The notes below the pieces were generated by a model that was not told the DNA's origin, did not search any database, and saw only the letters and a list, made by a program, of their open reading frames with translations. The position numbers were made by a program, and so were the translations under genes. From Actinomycetota bacterium (GTDB lineage Bacteria > Actinomycetota > Actinomycetes > Actinomycetales > Microbacteriaceae): 10,446 bases of DNA. Each line of letters begins with the position of its first letter. The first letter of the stretch is position 1. The stretch covers positions 1 through 10,446 of the forward strand of contig RHAS01000019.1 in the NCBI GenBank assembly GCA_010028615.1, read 5' to 3'. Below, piece by piece: positions 1-6,195 of the stretch.

Positions 1-674
1 CCTACGCCTCGCTCAAAAACTCTCATTTTGATTCGGCCAACGCCGTTTGCAACCAATGGATCATTTGGAACGACAAACTCAACATTTGCTCCGGATTCTG
101 GATTTGGATCTAATTGTGGAGCTCGAGCTAAATCAACTTGTTGAAGCTCCTCTAAGGAGGCTAACGCCACCACGACGTGTGGGTTACCAACGTTTATTCC
201 CTGTCCTGGGCGAGCTACCTCTAAACCGTTAGCTTTTACCAAAAACTCATCAGAACCTGGAAGCCATCTGCCCATGTCAACTACAAAACCAGCACGATTA
301 CGTTGGACATCCTTGACCCCTCCCCTAGTGCCAACATGGAGTGTTTCACCGTCAGCTAACTCAACTAAAGATTTTTCAGTCAAGAATCTTGCAAAAACTC
401 GAACACCATTTCCACACATCTCAGCAACCGAGCCATCAGCGTTTCGGTAGTCCATAAACCAAGTTGCTGCTTCGTCTTCCTCTAAAGCCAGAGCACCTTC
501 TGTGATAAATTTTGAAGGAACTACTCTAATCACGCCGTCTGCTCCGACACCAAAATGGCGATCGCAAATGAAACGGACTTGCTCTGGCGAGAGATCCAGC
601 GATCCGTCTTGATCCAGAATCATGACGAAATCATTACCGGTGCCGTGCCCCTTAGTGAAGTTGATTAGCGTCAT
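1..674 (-). CDS. dapF: Diaminopimelate epimerase (3' end missing)
   Basis: DapF converts LL- to meso-diaminopimelate in the cytoplasm, giving the last intermediate before lysine and the cross-linking residue of many peptidoglycans. Translating the minus strand from the ATG at 674 gives [17 protein letters not shown], the family's conserved N-terminus with an actinobacterial flavour. Residues 37-47 ([11 protein letters not shown]) and 78-91 ([14 protein letters not shown]) are hallmark motifs; Cys87 in the second is one of the two catalytic cysteines. The last readable residues are VFERGVG, so the window ends just before the expected second cysteine (GET-x-x-CGTG); 224 complete codons are seen of a usual 270-300. 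The frame is open to the edge. The start lies 2 bp after the miaA stop, with a GGGGAAG ribosome-site-like stretch about 12 nt upstream inside miaA, so it is likely the last visible gene of the recA run. Confidence 0.96.
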   Translation of the reverse strand, partial: MTLINFTKGHGTGNDFVMILDQDGSLDLSPEQVRFICDRHFGVGADGVIRVVPSKFITEGALALEEDEAATWFMDYRNADGSVAEMCGNGVRVFARFLTEKSLVELADGETLHVGTRGGVKDVQRNRAGFVVDMGRWLPGSDEFLVKANGLEVARPGQGINVGNPHVVVALASLEELQQVDLARAPQLDPNPESGANVEFVVPNDPLVANGVGRIKMRVFERGV

Positions 675-676
675 AA

Positions 677-1630
677 CTAAAGACTACTTCCCCTATCACC
701 GAGCGCAGATTTGACTTCCTCTAAAACTAAGGTTCGCAAATTTGGCTCTTGGTAATCAAACCAATTTATTCTGGGATCTCTGCGAAACCAAGACATCTGG
801 CGTCTGGCGTAGCGGCTAGTGAGCTGAATAGTCTCGGCAATTGCATCTTCTTGACTTATTTCACCATCAATCTGTTTTAGCGCTTGGGCATAGCCAATCG
901 CCTGCCTAGCGGTCTTGGAATCTCTTATCCCTAGTCCAACCAGATTTTCAACCTCAGTCAGCAGTCCTTTTTCCCACATGAGATTTACCCGCTTACCTAG
1001 TCGTTCAACTAAGTGAGCACGTTCCGAATTTAGCCCGATTTGAAGATTCGGTGCGAAGGATTCAAACTGCTCGGGTAAAGATGCAGCGAATGGCTTCCCA
1101 GTGAGCATGACGATTTCTAATGCTCGAACAATCCGCCGCCCATTGGCAGGGTCAATTCGACTGGCGGCTACCTGATCGAGTTCATCGAGTCTTTTATGCA
1201 TTTCCAGAGGGCCAAATTCGATAAGGTCTTCTTCTAACTCAGCTCTGATTTCCTCGTCTCGACCTGGAAACTCAAAGGTGTTGAGAACGGAAGCCAAATA
1301 AAGCATCGATCCTCCGACAAAAATGGGCAGAATCGAGTGCGATTTTAGTTCGGCTATCTTCTCTCTGGCTTTTTCTTGATAATTGGCAGCTGTGCTCTCT
1401 TCAGTAACCTCAAGCCAATCAATTAGGTGATGTCTGATTCCCCTACGTTCTTCGACTGCTTGTTTTGCAGTTCCAATGTCCATACCTTTGTAAAACTGCA
1501 TGGCATCTGCATTGATGACTTCTGCGTTGATTCCGATTGCTCTCAAGTCTTCAATAAGGTCCAGAGCCAGCGCACTCTTACCAGTCCCGGTAGGCCCAAC
1601 GATGCTGATGAATTCTGGAGTTAGCGACAT
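677..1630 (-). CDS. miaA: tRNA dimethylallyltransferase MiaA
   Basis: MiaA transfers a dimethylallyl group from DMAPP to N6 of A37 in tRNAs reading UNN codons, giving i6A. The 317-residue length is normal for the family. A P-loop GPTGTGKS is at residues 12-19, and the [17 protein letters not shown] segment at 40-56 carries Asp42, matching the catalytic Asp of the E. coli enzyme. GGSMLY is at 106-111, the RIVRALEI core at 166-173, AIGY at 244-247 and the C-terminal [16 protein letters not shown] at 273-288. The ATG lies 3 bp after the miaB stop (TGA-CAG-ATG) and no strong ribosome site is seen, so translational coupling to miaB is likely. Its product is the substrate of MiaB next door, so the two consecutive steps of ms2i6A37 synthesis are adjacent here. 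Confidence 0.97.
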   Translation of the reverse strand: MSLTPEFISIVGPTGTGKSALALDLIEDLRAIGINAEVINADAMQFYKGMDIGTAKQAVEERRGIRHHLIDWLEVTEESTAANYQEKAREKIAELKSHSILPIFVGGSMLYLASVLNTFEFPGRDEEIRAELEEDLIEFGPLEMHKRLDELDQVAASRIDPANGRRIVRALEIVMLTGKPFAASLPEQFESFAPNLQIGLNSERAHLVERLGKRVNLMWEKGLLTEVENLVGLGIRDSKTARQAIGYAQALKQIDGEISQEDAIAETIQLTSRYARRQMSWFRRDPRINWFDYQEPNLRTLVLEEVKSALGDRGSSL

Positions 1631-1633
1631 CTG

Positions 1634-3112
1634 TCAGTTCGAGTTTTTGACCGAGACCGACAGGTTGATTGCAGCTGTGTTCTGCACTGGTACTAATGGA
1701 ACATCGCAGCTGGCAGCTTCTAGGGCATCAAATGCATCTCCAGCCCTAGTCCTGATGACTTTTGGTTGATCACCTGTTTCTGCAATCAAGAAGTATGGCT
1801 TAGCTTGGGTTACCAAAACTGAAACCAGATCACCCGGTCTTGGCGGTTGAGTTTCGCTTTCCCAGTCGATGTGCACAAGTCTGTTATCTCTGGCTCGTCC
1901 AGTAAGTCGATTAGTTTGGTCATCCTTACGACCTTCACTATTACCAATAAGGACCTCTATCGTCTTACCGATTTGCTTCTGGTTTTCCTCCCAAGCAATT
2001 TGATTTACCACTTCAAGTAGTCGCTCATAGCGATCTTGAACAACTTCTTTTGGTAATTGATTAGGTAGCTCAGCAGCAGGGGTTCCTGGACGTTTTGAAT
2101 ACTGGAACGTGTAAGCAATAGCAAATCTTGATTCTCGTACTACACGGAGAGTTTCTTGGAAATCCTCTTCGGTTTCAGATGGGAAACCTACGATGATGTC
2201 CGTGGAAATAGCCGCATCCGGCATCTGTTGCCTAACCCGCTCTAGAATGCCAAGATACTTATCACTGCGATAGCTTCTGCGCATCTCTTTTAGGATGCGA
2301 TCGCTACCTGATTGTAATGGCATGTGTAATTGAGGCATGACATTGTGGGTCTCCGCCATGGCTGCAATTACGTCGTCGGTGAATGCTGCCGGATGTGGGC
2401 TAGTAAATCTAACTCTCTCTAACCCCTCAATTTCACCGCAGGCTCTAAGCAACTTCGCAAAGGCACCTCGATCACCAAATTCAACACCATAGGTGTTAAC
2501 GTTTTGGCCAAGCAGAGTGATTTCAATTACCCCTTGATCGACTAGAGCGGTTATTTCGGAAAGAATTTCCCCTGGTCGGCGATCCTTCTCCTTCCCGCGC
2601 AAACTAGGAACAATGCAGAACGTGCATGTGTTATTGCAGCCGACGCTGATTGAGACCAGCGCTGAGTATGTAGAGTCGCGTTTGGTCGGCAGATCACTTG
2701 GAAAAGTTTCGAGTGCTTCCAGAATTTCAATCTGTGCCTCATTGTTGTGCCTAGCGCGCTCAAGGAGAACCGGCAAGGATCCGATATTGTGAGTACCAAA
2801 AACTACATCCACCCAAGGTGCCTTAGCGAGAATCTTGTCCTTGTCTTTTTGGGCTAGGCAACCCCCCACAGCAATTTGGAAGTCGCTGTTATTAGCCTTA
2901 CGCTCGACAAGCTGTCCTAGGTTTCCGTAAAGTTTGTTGTCAGCATTTTCTCTGACGGCACAGGTGTTGAATACTAGAATGTCTGCGTCTTCGCCCGGGA
3001 GTGCTTGAACATAACCAGCGTCTTGAAGCAGACCGGATAGGCGTTCACTATCGTGAACATTCATCTGGCAGCCGAAGGTCTTGACCTCGTAGCTTCTGAC
3101 TTTGGTTTCCAT
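1634..3112 (-). CDS. miaB: tRNA-2-methylthio-N6-dimethylallyladenosine synthase MiaB
   Basis: MiaB is a radical-SAM methylthiotransferase that adds a methylthio group to C2 of i6A37 in tRNA. The N-terminal UPF0004 domain shows the three ligands of its auxiliary 4Fe-4S cluster: Cys15 ([14 protein letters not shown]), Cys51 (FNTCAVREN) and Cys85 (GGCLAQ). The radical-SAM domain has CNNTCTFC with Cys159, Cys163 and Cys166, followed by [19 protein letters not shown] domain follows at about residues 380-440 (IEVLIGN ... [16 protein letters not shown]). A further C-terminal tail of about 45 residues includes TRAGDA; a tail of this kind is, from memory, common in actinobacterial MiaB. The ATG at 3112 is the only plausible start: after the recX stop the same frame has nine sense codons without ATG, GTG or TTG except one TTA. 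The GGGAAG purine run directly abuts the ATG, which is too close for a normal ribosome site. Confidence 0.97.
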   Translation of the reverse strand: METKVRSYEVKTFGCQMNVHDSERLSGLLQDAGYVQALPGEDADILVFNTCAVRENADNKLYGNLGQLVERKANNSDFQIAVGGCLAQKDKDKILAKAPWVDVVFGTHNIGSLPVLLERARHNNEAQIEILEALETFPSDLPTKRDSTYSALVSISVGCNNTCTFCIVPSLRGKEKDRRPGEILSEITALVDQGVIEITLLGQNVNTYGVEFGDRGAFAKLLRACGEIEGLERVRFTSPHPAAFTDDVIAAMAETHNVMPQLHMPLQSGSDRILKEMRRSYRSDKYLGILERVRQQMPDAAISTDIIVGFPSETEEDFQETLRVVRESRFAIAYTFQYSKRPGTPAAELPNQLPKEVVQDRYERLLEVVNQIAWEENQKQIGKTIEVLIGNSEGRKDDQTNRLTGRARDNRLVHIDWESETQPPRPGDLVSVLVTQAKPYFLIAETGDQPKVIRTRAGDAFDALEAASCDVPLVPVQNTAAINLSVSVKNSN

Positions 3113-3139
3113 CTTCCCAATTTTAGCCGAGTGGCTTAA

Positions 3140-3682
3140 CTATCGGGAGAGCTGCTCACTTGCATAGCGCACTGCTGACCAAACCACTGAGCTTGGATAC
3201 CCTTTACGCGCCAAAAAACCAGCAACTTTTCGCTCAACGGTCGCCTTATCTGGGCCAGAAGTCTTAGCCATCTTCAGCAGGGCTATTTCCTTAGCGAGCT
3301 CAAGTTCATCTTCTGATTCGATCTCAGCCAAGGCTTCCTTGATGGCGTCCGGTGCTAGACCCTTCTCCCTGAGCTCCATGCCAATCAAAGTTTTCGACTT
3401 GCCTTTTCGCTCAAAGAGCATTTTGGCAAGATCCTTAGCAAGGGCAAAATCGTCAATGAGACCGACCTCGGTGAAACGCAAAATTAGCGAATCGATGAGT
3501 TCAACTGGGTATTCCTTTTCAAGTAACTGCTTTCGAAGCTGACCAGATGACTTTCCGCCTCGTTCAATAAGCTTTAGCAAAACCGACCGTATCTCTTCTT
3601 CCAAGGCATCAACCGACTGCAAGGAATACTTAGGTTTAGCCGCTGCCTCTTCAGCTGTGGCTAGTAACTTTTGTAGATCCAC
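3140..3682 (-). CDS. recX: Recombination regulator RecX
   Basis: RecX binds RecA filaments and the RecA monomer and limits RecA ATPase and strand-exchange activity. The 180-residue protein is mostly helical and charged, as expected of the three-helix-repeat RecX fold. Recognisable pieces are the LLKLIERGGKSSGQLRKQLLEKEYP block (about 35-60), LIDDFALAKDLAKMLFERKGKSKTLIGMELREKGL (about 75-109) and the C-terminal VAGFLARKGYPSSVVWSAVRYASEQ. The start is GTG at 3682, two bases after the recA TAA. No clear ribosome site precedes it, so termination–reinitiation coupling to recA is the likely way its amount is kept below that of RecA. Its position directly after recA is the classic arrangement and supports the call. 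Confidence 0.94.
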   Translation of the reverse strand: MDLQKLLATAEEAAAKPKYSLQSVDALEEEIRSVLLKLIERGGKSSGQLRKQLLEKEYPVELIDSLILRFTEVGLIDDFALAKDLAKMLFERKGKSKTLIGMELREKGLAPDAIKEALAEIESEDELELAKEIALLKMAKTSGPDKATVERKVAGFLARKGYPSSVVWSAVRYASEQLSR

Positions 3683-3684
3683 GC

Positions 3685-4743
3685 TTAGTCGTTTACAGCT
3701 TTGAGATCCGGAGCTTCATCATCTGGAAGATCTGCAACTGCTCTAGGAACACCAATACCAAGCTTGGCCTTGATTTTCTTTTCAATCTCGTCGGCAACAG
3801 CTGGGTTATCGAGAAGGTAATTTCTTGAGTTTTCTTTACCCTGACCAAGTTGCTCACCCTCGTAGGTGTACCAGGCTCCCGATTTCTTTACGATCTCCTG
3901 TTCAACCCCGAAATCAAGCAGGCTACCCTCTCTAGAAATTCCAACACCGTAGATAATGTCAAACTCCGCTTGCTTGAATGGTGAAGCCATCTTGTTTTTG
4001 ACAACCTTCACACGAGTTCTGTTTCCAACGGCATCCTGGCCGTCTTTGAGAGTTTCAATTCTTCTAACATCTAGTCGAACTGAGGCGTAGAACTTCAGTG
4101 CTTTACCTCCGGCAGTAGTCTCTGGAGAACCAAAGAAAACTCCAATTTTTTCACGCAACTGGTTGATAAAGATTGCGGTGGTCTTGGTGTTGTTTAGAAC
4201 ACCGGTTAGCTTGCGTAGCGCTTGGGACATAAGACGAGCTTGCAAACCGACGTGCGAGTCACCCATTTCACCTTCGATTTCGGCTCTAGGAACCAACGCA
4301 GCTACAGAGTCAATGACGATGATGTCGATAGAACCCGAGCGAATTAGGGTATCGGCAATCTCTAATGCTTGCTCACCAGTATCTGGCTGGCTGACTAGCA
4401 GGGCGTCAATATCGACACCCAAGGCCTTTGCATACTCAGGGTCAAGAGCGTGTTCTGCGTCGATAAATACAGCCGTTCCACCTGCCTTTTGGCAATTTGC
4501 AATAGCGTGAAGTGCAACGGTTGTCTTTCCAGAAGATTCTGGACCGTAAATTTCAACAATTCGACCTTTAGGCAATCCACCGATGCCAAGAGCAACATCT
4601 AGAGCTATGGAACCGGTTGGGATGATCTCTACTGGGGCACGTTCGTCTGATCCAAGGCGCATTACTGAGCCTTTACCGAATTGTTTGTCAATTTGCGCTA
4701 GCGCAGTGTCTAGCGCTTTATCGCGATCTGAAGCTGATGGCAT
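3685..4743 (-). CDS. recA: Recombinase RecA
   Basis: RecA forms ATP-dependent filaments on single-stranded DNA, drives homologous strand exchange and stimulates LexA self-cleavage. The 352-residue length is standard. Walker A GPESSGKT is at residues 67-74, the AEHALDP loop with catalytic Glu97 at 96-102, Walker [11 protein letters not shown] at about 141-150, loop L1 around [12 protein letters not shown] at 155-166, and the [17 protein letters not shown] switch/L2 region at 194-210. The equivalent of E. coli Met202 is Phe, and Asn205 is Ser; I believe both are tolerated in relatives. The C-terminal tail is acidic ([14 protein letters not shown]), as usual. The ATG at 4743 is supported by AAGGA six bases upstream (4750-4754). 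It is the first gene of the tight recA–recX–miaB–miaA–dapF run and has a 162-bp gap upstream. Confidence 0.99.
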   Translation of the reverse strand: MPSASDRDKALDTALAQIDKQFGKGSVMRLGSDERAPVEIIPTGSIALDVALGIGGLPKGRIVEIYGPESSGKTTVALHAIANCQKAGGTAVFIDAEHALDPEYAKALGVDIDALLVSQPDTGEQALEIADTLIRSGSIDIIVIDSVAALVPRAEIEGEMGDSHVGLQARLMSQALRKLTGVLNNTKTTAIFINQLREKIGVFFGSPETTAGGKALKFYASVRLDVRRIETLKDGQDAVGNRTRVKVVKNKMASPFKQAEFDIIYGVGISREGSLLDFGVEQEIVKKSGAWYTYEGEQLGQGKENSRNYLLDNPAVADEIEKKIKAKLGIGVPRAVADLPDDEAPDLKAVND

Positions 4744-4758
4744 TTCTGTTCCTTTTCT

Positions 4759-4772
4759 GCCGCCTGAGCGGC
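4759..4772 (-). promoter_or_regulatory. GC hairpin next to the recA ribosome site
   Basis: Reading the minus strand, GCCGC-TCAG-GCGGC forms a perfect 5-bp all-GC stem with a four-base loop. It ends four bases before the AAGGA ribosome site of recA (4750-4754), so it would sit in the 5' untranslated RNA beside the ribosome landing site. No T-run follows, so it is not an intrinsic terminator. It resembles, but does not match, the CGC-N5-GCG layout reported for actinobacterial ClgR boxes, because the spacing is one base short. A role in translation or RNA stability is inference only. Confidence 0.4.
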
Positions 4773-4859
4773 TGGTTTTATGCTGTCATGACACTACGCT
4801 GAACCCCGGCTTTTAGACGGTGTCCCATCAAATTGTTGATAACTAAACCAACTTTTCAA

Positions 4860-4874
4860 CTATTTATAAAATAG
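4860..4874. repeat. AT-rich palindrome at the recA promoter
   Basis: CTATTT-ATA-AAATAG has perfect 6-bp arms around a three-base centre. It covers the best candidate −10 hexamer for recA (TATAAA on the minus strand, 4863-4868). It could be a repressor site at the promoter, or simply an AT-rich −10 region that is palindromic by chance. Confidence 0.4.
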
Positions 4875-4890
4875 CACAAATCCGAACAAA
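4863..4890 (-). promoter_or_regulatory. Candidate recA promoter
   Basis: On the minus strand, TATAAA (4863-4868) is a good −10 and TTTGTT (4885-4890) a fair −35, with a 16-bp spacer; shifting the −35 to TTGTTC at 4884-4889 gives 15 bp. Transcription would start near 4856 and leave a leader of about 110 nt containing the TGTCATGACA palindrome (4784-4793) and the GC hairpin at 4759-4772. The 4744-4905 gap shows no inverted GAAC-N4-GTTC box of the usual actinobacterial LexA type. A clear RecA-NDp (PafBC-type) promoter was not found either; GTGTCATGACAGCATAAAA near 4780-4795 looks partly similar but the spacing is wrong. Confidence 0.4.
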
Positions 4891-4906
4891 TTTACGAACA
4901 ATTTTC
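4883..4906. repeat. Tandem 12-bp direct repeat upstream of recA
   Basis: Two adjacent 12-bp units on the plus strand, starting CGAACAA at 4883 and 4895, agree at 10 of 12 positions. On the minus strand this reads TGTTCG-TAAATT-TGTTCG. CGAAC/GTTCG is the half-site of the actinobacterial SOS box, but here both copies point the same way. The repeat overlaps the candidate −35 of recA and reaches into the last stop base of the DUF3046 gene. Confidence 0.5.
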
Positions 4907-5139
4907 TATTCGGCGTGTTTATCTTTCGGCTTTTTGTTCAAGCCCAGCCAGCGCTCTTCCGGCACGTTTTGCGCTCGACAAATGGCCAACCAAACCTCTC
5001 TCGGATCGACGCCCTGCTCTAGAGCCTGGCCACCAGTGAGATCGTCAAGCTCGGTAAGGACTAGATCCCGCAACAAAACAGCAGCATATTCGCGCCCGAA
5101 CTCATCTTCCATGAGGGTCTCGAATTGGCTGTGCCGCAC
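4906..5139 (-). CDS. DUF3046 family small protein
   Basis: This 77-residue protein begins (V/M)RHSQFETLMEDEFGREYAAVLLRDLVL and continues with LTGGQALEQGVDPREVWLAICRAQNVPEERW, which I recognise as the actinobacterial DUF3046 pattern. Its function is unknown; it is typically found next to recA, as here. No signal peptide or membrane segment is seen, and the last ten residues are lysine-rich and hydrophilic. The start is placed at GTG 5139 because the family begins at this RHSQF motif; a TTG at 5166 would add nine residues (LPGWRYGHY) not expected in the family. No ribosome site precedes GTG, but TATGGT lies six bases upstream, which fits a leaderless mRNA. The gene sits between the clgR terminator and the recA upstream gap. 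Confidence 0.85.
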   Translation of the reverse strand: MRHSQFETLMEDEFGREYAAVLLRDLVLTELDDLTGGQALEQGVDPREVWLAICRAQNVPEERWLGLNKKPKDKHAE

Positions 5140-5151
5140 ATAATGACCATA
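5140..5151 (-). promoter_or_regulatory. Candidate leaderless promoter of the DUF3046 gene
   Basis: On the minus strand, TATGGT (5146-5151) matches the TAnnnT −10 pattern and is followed by exactly six bases before the GTG at 5139. Transcription would therefore begin at or next to the G of the start codon, giving a leaderless mRNA, a common arrangement in Actinobacteria. No convincing −35 is visible. The preceding intrinsic terminator means the gene probably needs its own promoter. Confidence 0.4.
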
Positions 5152-5177
5152 ACGCCAGCCAGGCAAAAATGCTGGTT

Positions 5178-5189
5178 ACGAGCGCTCGT
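5178..5189. repeat. Perfect 12-bp palindrome ACGAGCGCTCGT
   Basis: ACGAGCGCTCGT is identical to its reverse complement. It lies between the T-run of the clgR terminator and the DUF3046 start, centred about 44 bp upstream of the GTG, where an activator or repressor of that gene could bind. It does not match a consensus that I know with confidence. Confidence 0.5.
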
Positions 5190-5193
5190 GGCT

Positions 5194-5225
5194 AAAAAAG
5201 AGCCCCCAGCTAAGGCTGGGGGCTC
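5194..5225 (-). terminator. Intrinsic terminator of clgR
   Basis: On the minus strand, an 11-bp perfect stem GAGCCCCCAGC / GCTGGGGGCTC (5200-5210 paired with 5215-5225) encloses a four-base loop and is followed by six T residues (5194-5199). It starts 14 bp after the clgR stop codon. This is a textbook rho-independent terminator for leftward transcription. It should separate the clgR transcript from DUF3046 and recA. The plus-strand reading has no T-run after the stem, so it is one-directional. Confidence 0.93.
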
Positions 5226-5238
5226 AGATCTAAATCCT

Positions 5239-5550
5239 CTAGCGCGTGTTGGCCATGGATTTGGAGTCGTAATTGGTGACCAATTCAGCTGGAACAGTGT
5301 CGGGAATGACCACTGTCTCAACAGCTTCAAATCGCTCTGCTACCAGGTGCATGATCTGTGAGATTGGGACATCTAGAGCCGCAGCCACCGAAGATAAAAT
5401 CTCGGAAGATGCCTCCTTCTGTCCTCGCTCAATCTCGCTCAAATAACCTAGAGCAACCTTTGCACGACTAGCCACCTGTCGAAGGGTGAAACCCTTCTGC
5501 TGGCGGAGGTCACGGAGTACGTCACCGATTTCTTGACGAACTAAAGCCAT
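5239..5550 (-). CDS. clgR: Helix-turn-helix regulator ClgR (XRE family)
   Basis: ClgR activates clp protease genes and other stress genes in actinobacteria. The first 66 residues closely follow the family: [50 protein letters not shown], with the HTH at about 22-43 and the diagnostic [10 protein letters not shown]. The C-terminal 37 residues are less regular and end SMANTR, so the Ala-Ala tail that targets Streptomyces ClgR to ClpP is absent. The start at ATG 5550 is fixed by a strong ribosome site (AAAGGAGG, 5557-5564) six bases upstream; a longer frame from 5640 would add 30 residues unlike the family. The neighbours pncC/pgsA/ftsK upstream match the order around clgR in Mycobacterium (Rv2745c–Rv2748c). 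A strong terminator follows, and the upstream gap of 147 bp suggests its own regulated promoter. Confidence 0.92.
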   Translation of the reverse strand: MALVRQEIGDVLRDLRQQKGFTLRQVASRAKVALGYLSEIERGQKEASSEILSSVAAALDVPISQIMHLVAERFEAVETVVIPDTVPAELVTNYDSKSMANTR

Positions 5551-5556
5551 GTGGAG

Positions 5557-5564
5557 CCTCCTTT
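5557..5564 (-). promoter_or_regulatory. Ribosome binding site deciding the clgR start
   Basis: AAAGGAGG on the minus strand is the strongest Shine-Dalgarno sequence noticed in the window and lies six bases before ATG 5550. It rules in favour of the 103-residue ClgR over the in-frame ATG at 5640. Confidence 0.85.
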
Positions 5565-5572
5565 CAAGTTTT

Positions 5573-5592
5573 AGTAACCATTTTTGGTCACT
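5573..5592 (-). repeat. Inverted repeat in the clgR leader
   Basis: On the minus strand, AGTGACC-AAAAAT-GGTTACT pairs at six of seven positions, with the seventh a G·U pair in RNA. It lies just before the ribosome site, so it could be a leader hairpin or a protein-binding dyad. Confidence 0.4.
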
Positions 5593-5594
5593 AG

Positions 5595-5610
5595 CGGAAC
5601 TGGTATTCCG
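5595..5610. repeat. CGGAA-N6-TTCCG dyad upstream of clgR
   Basis: A perfect 5-bp inverted repeat with a six-base spacer lies about 45 bp before the clgR start, at or near the expected transcription start of the candidate promoter at 5613-5640. Size and spacing suit a dimeric HTH regulator such as ClgR itself, but it is not the published CGC-N5-GCG type ClgR box. Confidence 0.4.
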
Positions 5611-5612
5611 TA

Positions 5613-5640
5613 AAGATAACTTACCTGTTCCAGGTGACAT
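5613..5640 (-). promoter_or_regulatory. Candidate clgR promoter with a dyad in the spacer
   Basis: On the minus strand, ATGTCA (5635-5640) and TATCTT (5613-5618) are separated by 16 bp and resemble a weak sigma-70-type promoter. The spacer is almost filled by the inverted repeat ACCTG-TTC-CAGGT (plus strand, 5623-5635). A stress-sigma promoter with GGAAC/GTT spacing was looked for, because SigE controls clgR in Mycobacterium; GGAAC is present but no GTT stands at the right distance. Confidence 0.3.
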
Positions 5641-5687
5641 TTCTAGCCTAGATTGCTGAAAGTTACCTTAGAATTTCGTAAGTACCT
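5618..5687. repeat. Three AA[G/C]T(T)ACCT repeats upstream of clgR
   Basis: On the plus strand AACTTACCT (5618-5626), AAGTTACCT (5660-5668) and AAGTACCT (5680-5687) recur in the same orientation. The starts are 42 and 20 bp apart, close to four and two helical turns. The rest of the 5641-5697 stretch between pncC and this region shows no gene and no terminator. Confidence 0.35.
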
Positions 5688-5697
5688 ACATCTACTC

Positions 5698-6195
5698 TTA
5701 ACCGGCTTTGAGCCCTAGGTATTCCCCAATTCTAGCAAAAACTTGTTCCACAGTTTTGCTTCGAATATCCGCTCTTTCACCAGAAATGCTCTCTTCCCAG
5801 ACCCTATCCCCACTCATTCCAGAAATGGCAACATAAACCATACCTACCGGCTTGCCATCTTGGCTCTCAGGACCTGCAACGCCAGTAGTGCTAACTCCTA
5901 TTACCTGGTCAGTCGAGAGAAGTAGCTGCAAGGCCATTCTCGAGCGAACGCCTTCAGCCATTTTTAGAGCGACCTCTGGATCTACTGCACCAACTTTATT
6001 TAGCAAGTCAGCGCTAACGCCAAGCGCAGCGGATTTCAACCCAGTCTGATAAGCGACAAGTGACCCGAGTACTACTTTTGATGCGCCTGGGACAGTCACA
6101 AGTTCACTGCAGAGCAGCCCGCCGGTTAGCGACTCCGCAAGCGCCAGTTTTAGATTACGCTTTTCAAGCTCTGCGATAAGCTCTGCAGCTTTCAC
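5698..6195 (-). CDS. pncC: Nicotinamide-nucleotide amidase, CinA C-terminal domain protein
   Basis: PncC deamidates nicotinamide mononucleotide to nicotinate mononucleotide, recycling the pyridine nucleotide left by NAD-dependent DNA ligase. The 165-residue protein is only the C-terminal domain of CinA; the N-terminal COG1058 half is absent, as in E. coli PncC. Family motifs are LALAESLTGGLLCSELVTVPGAS (residues 17-39), the VAYQTGLKSAALGV stretch with Tyr49 and Lys54, GAVDPEVALKMAEGVR, and GVSTTGVAGPESQDGKPVGMVYVAI. By family alignment Ser22, Tyr49 and Lys54 are the likely catalytic residues. The GTG start at 6195 overlaps the pgsA TGA by four bases (GTGA) and has AGGAG five bases upstream (6201-6205). 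An in-frame ATG at 6231 would add 12 residues inside pgsA and is less likely. Often annotated cinA in actinobacteria. Confidence 0.93.
   Translation of the reverse strand: MKAAELIAELEKRNLKLALAESLTGGLLCSELVTVPGASKVVLGSLVAYQTGLKSAALGVSADLLNKVGAVDPEVALKMAEGVRSRMALQLLLSTDQVIGVSTTGVAGPESQDGKPVGMVYVAISGMSGDRVWEESISGERADIRSKTVEQVFARIGEYLGLKAG

Noticed and set aside
47..232. Plus-strand open frame of 61 codons at the left edge
   Set aside because: It lies wholly opposite dapF, whose minus-strand product is clearly recognisable; the frame has no family resemblance.
4163..4510. Plus-strand open frame of 115 codons
   Set aside because: It is antisense to recA, its composition mirrors recA codons, and it has no recognisable motif.
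4759..4772. GC hairpin upstream of recA as a ClgR box
   Set aside because: The CGC/GCG arms are separated by four bases rather than the five of the known motif, and the flanks do not match.
4775..4800. RecA-NDp (PafBC-dependent) promoter near GTGTCATGACAGCATAAAA
   Set aside because: The −35-like part is partial and the distance to the TA-rich element is about three bases too short for the mycobacterial motif.
5551..5640. Longer ClgR beginning at the in-frame ATG at 5640
   Set aside because: The extra 30 residues do not resemble the family, and a strong AAAGGAGG site stands six bases before ATG 5550.
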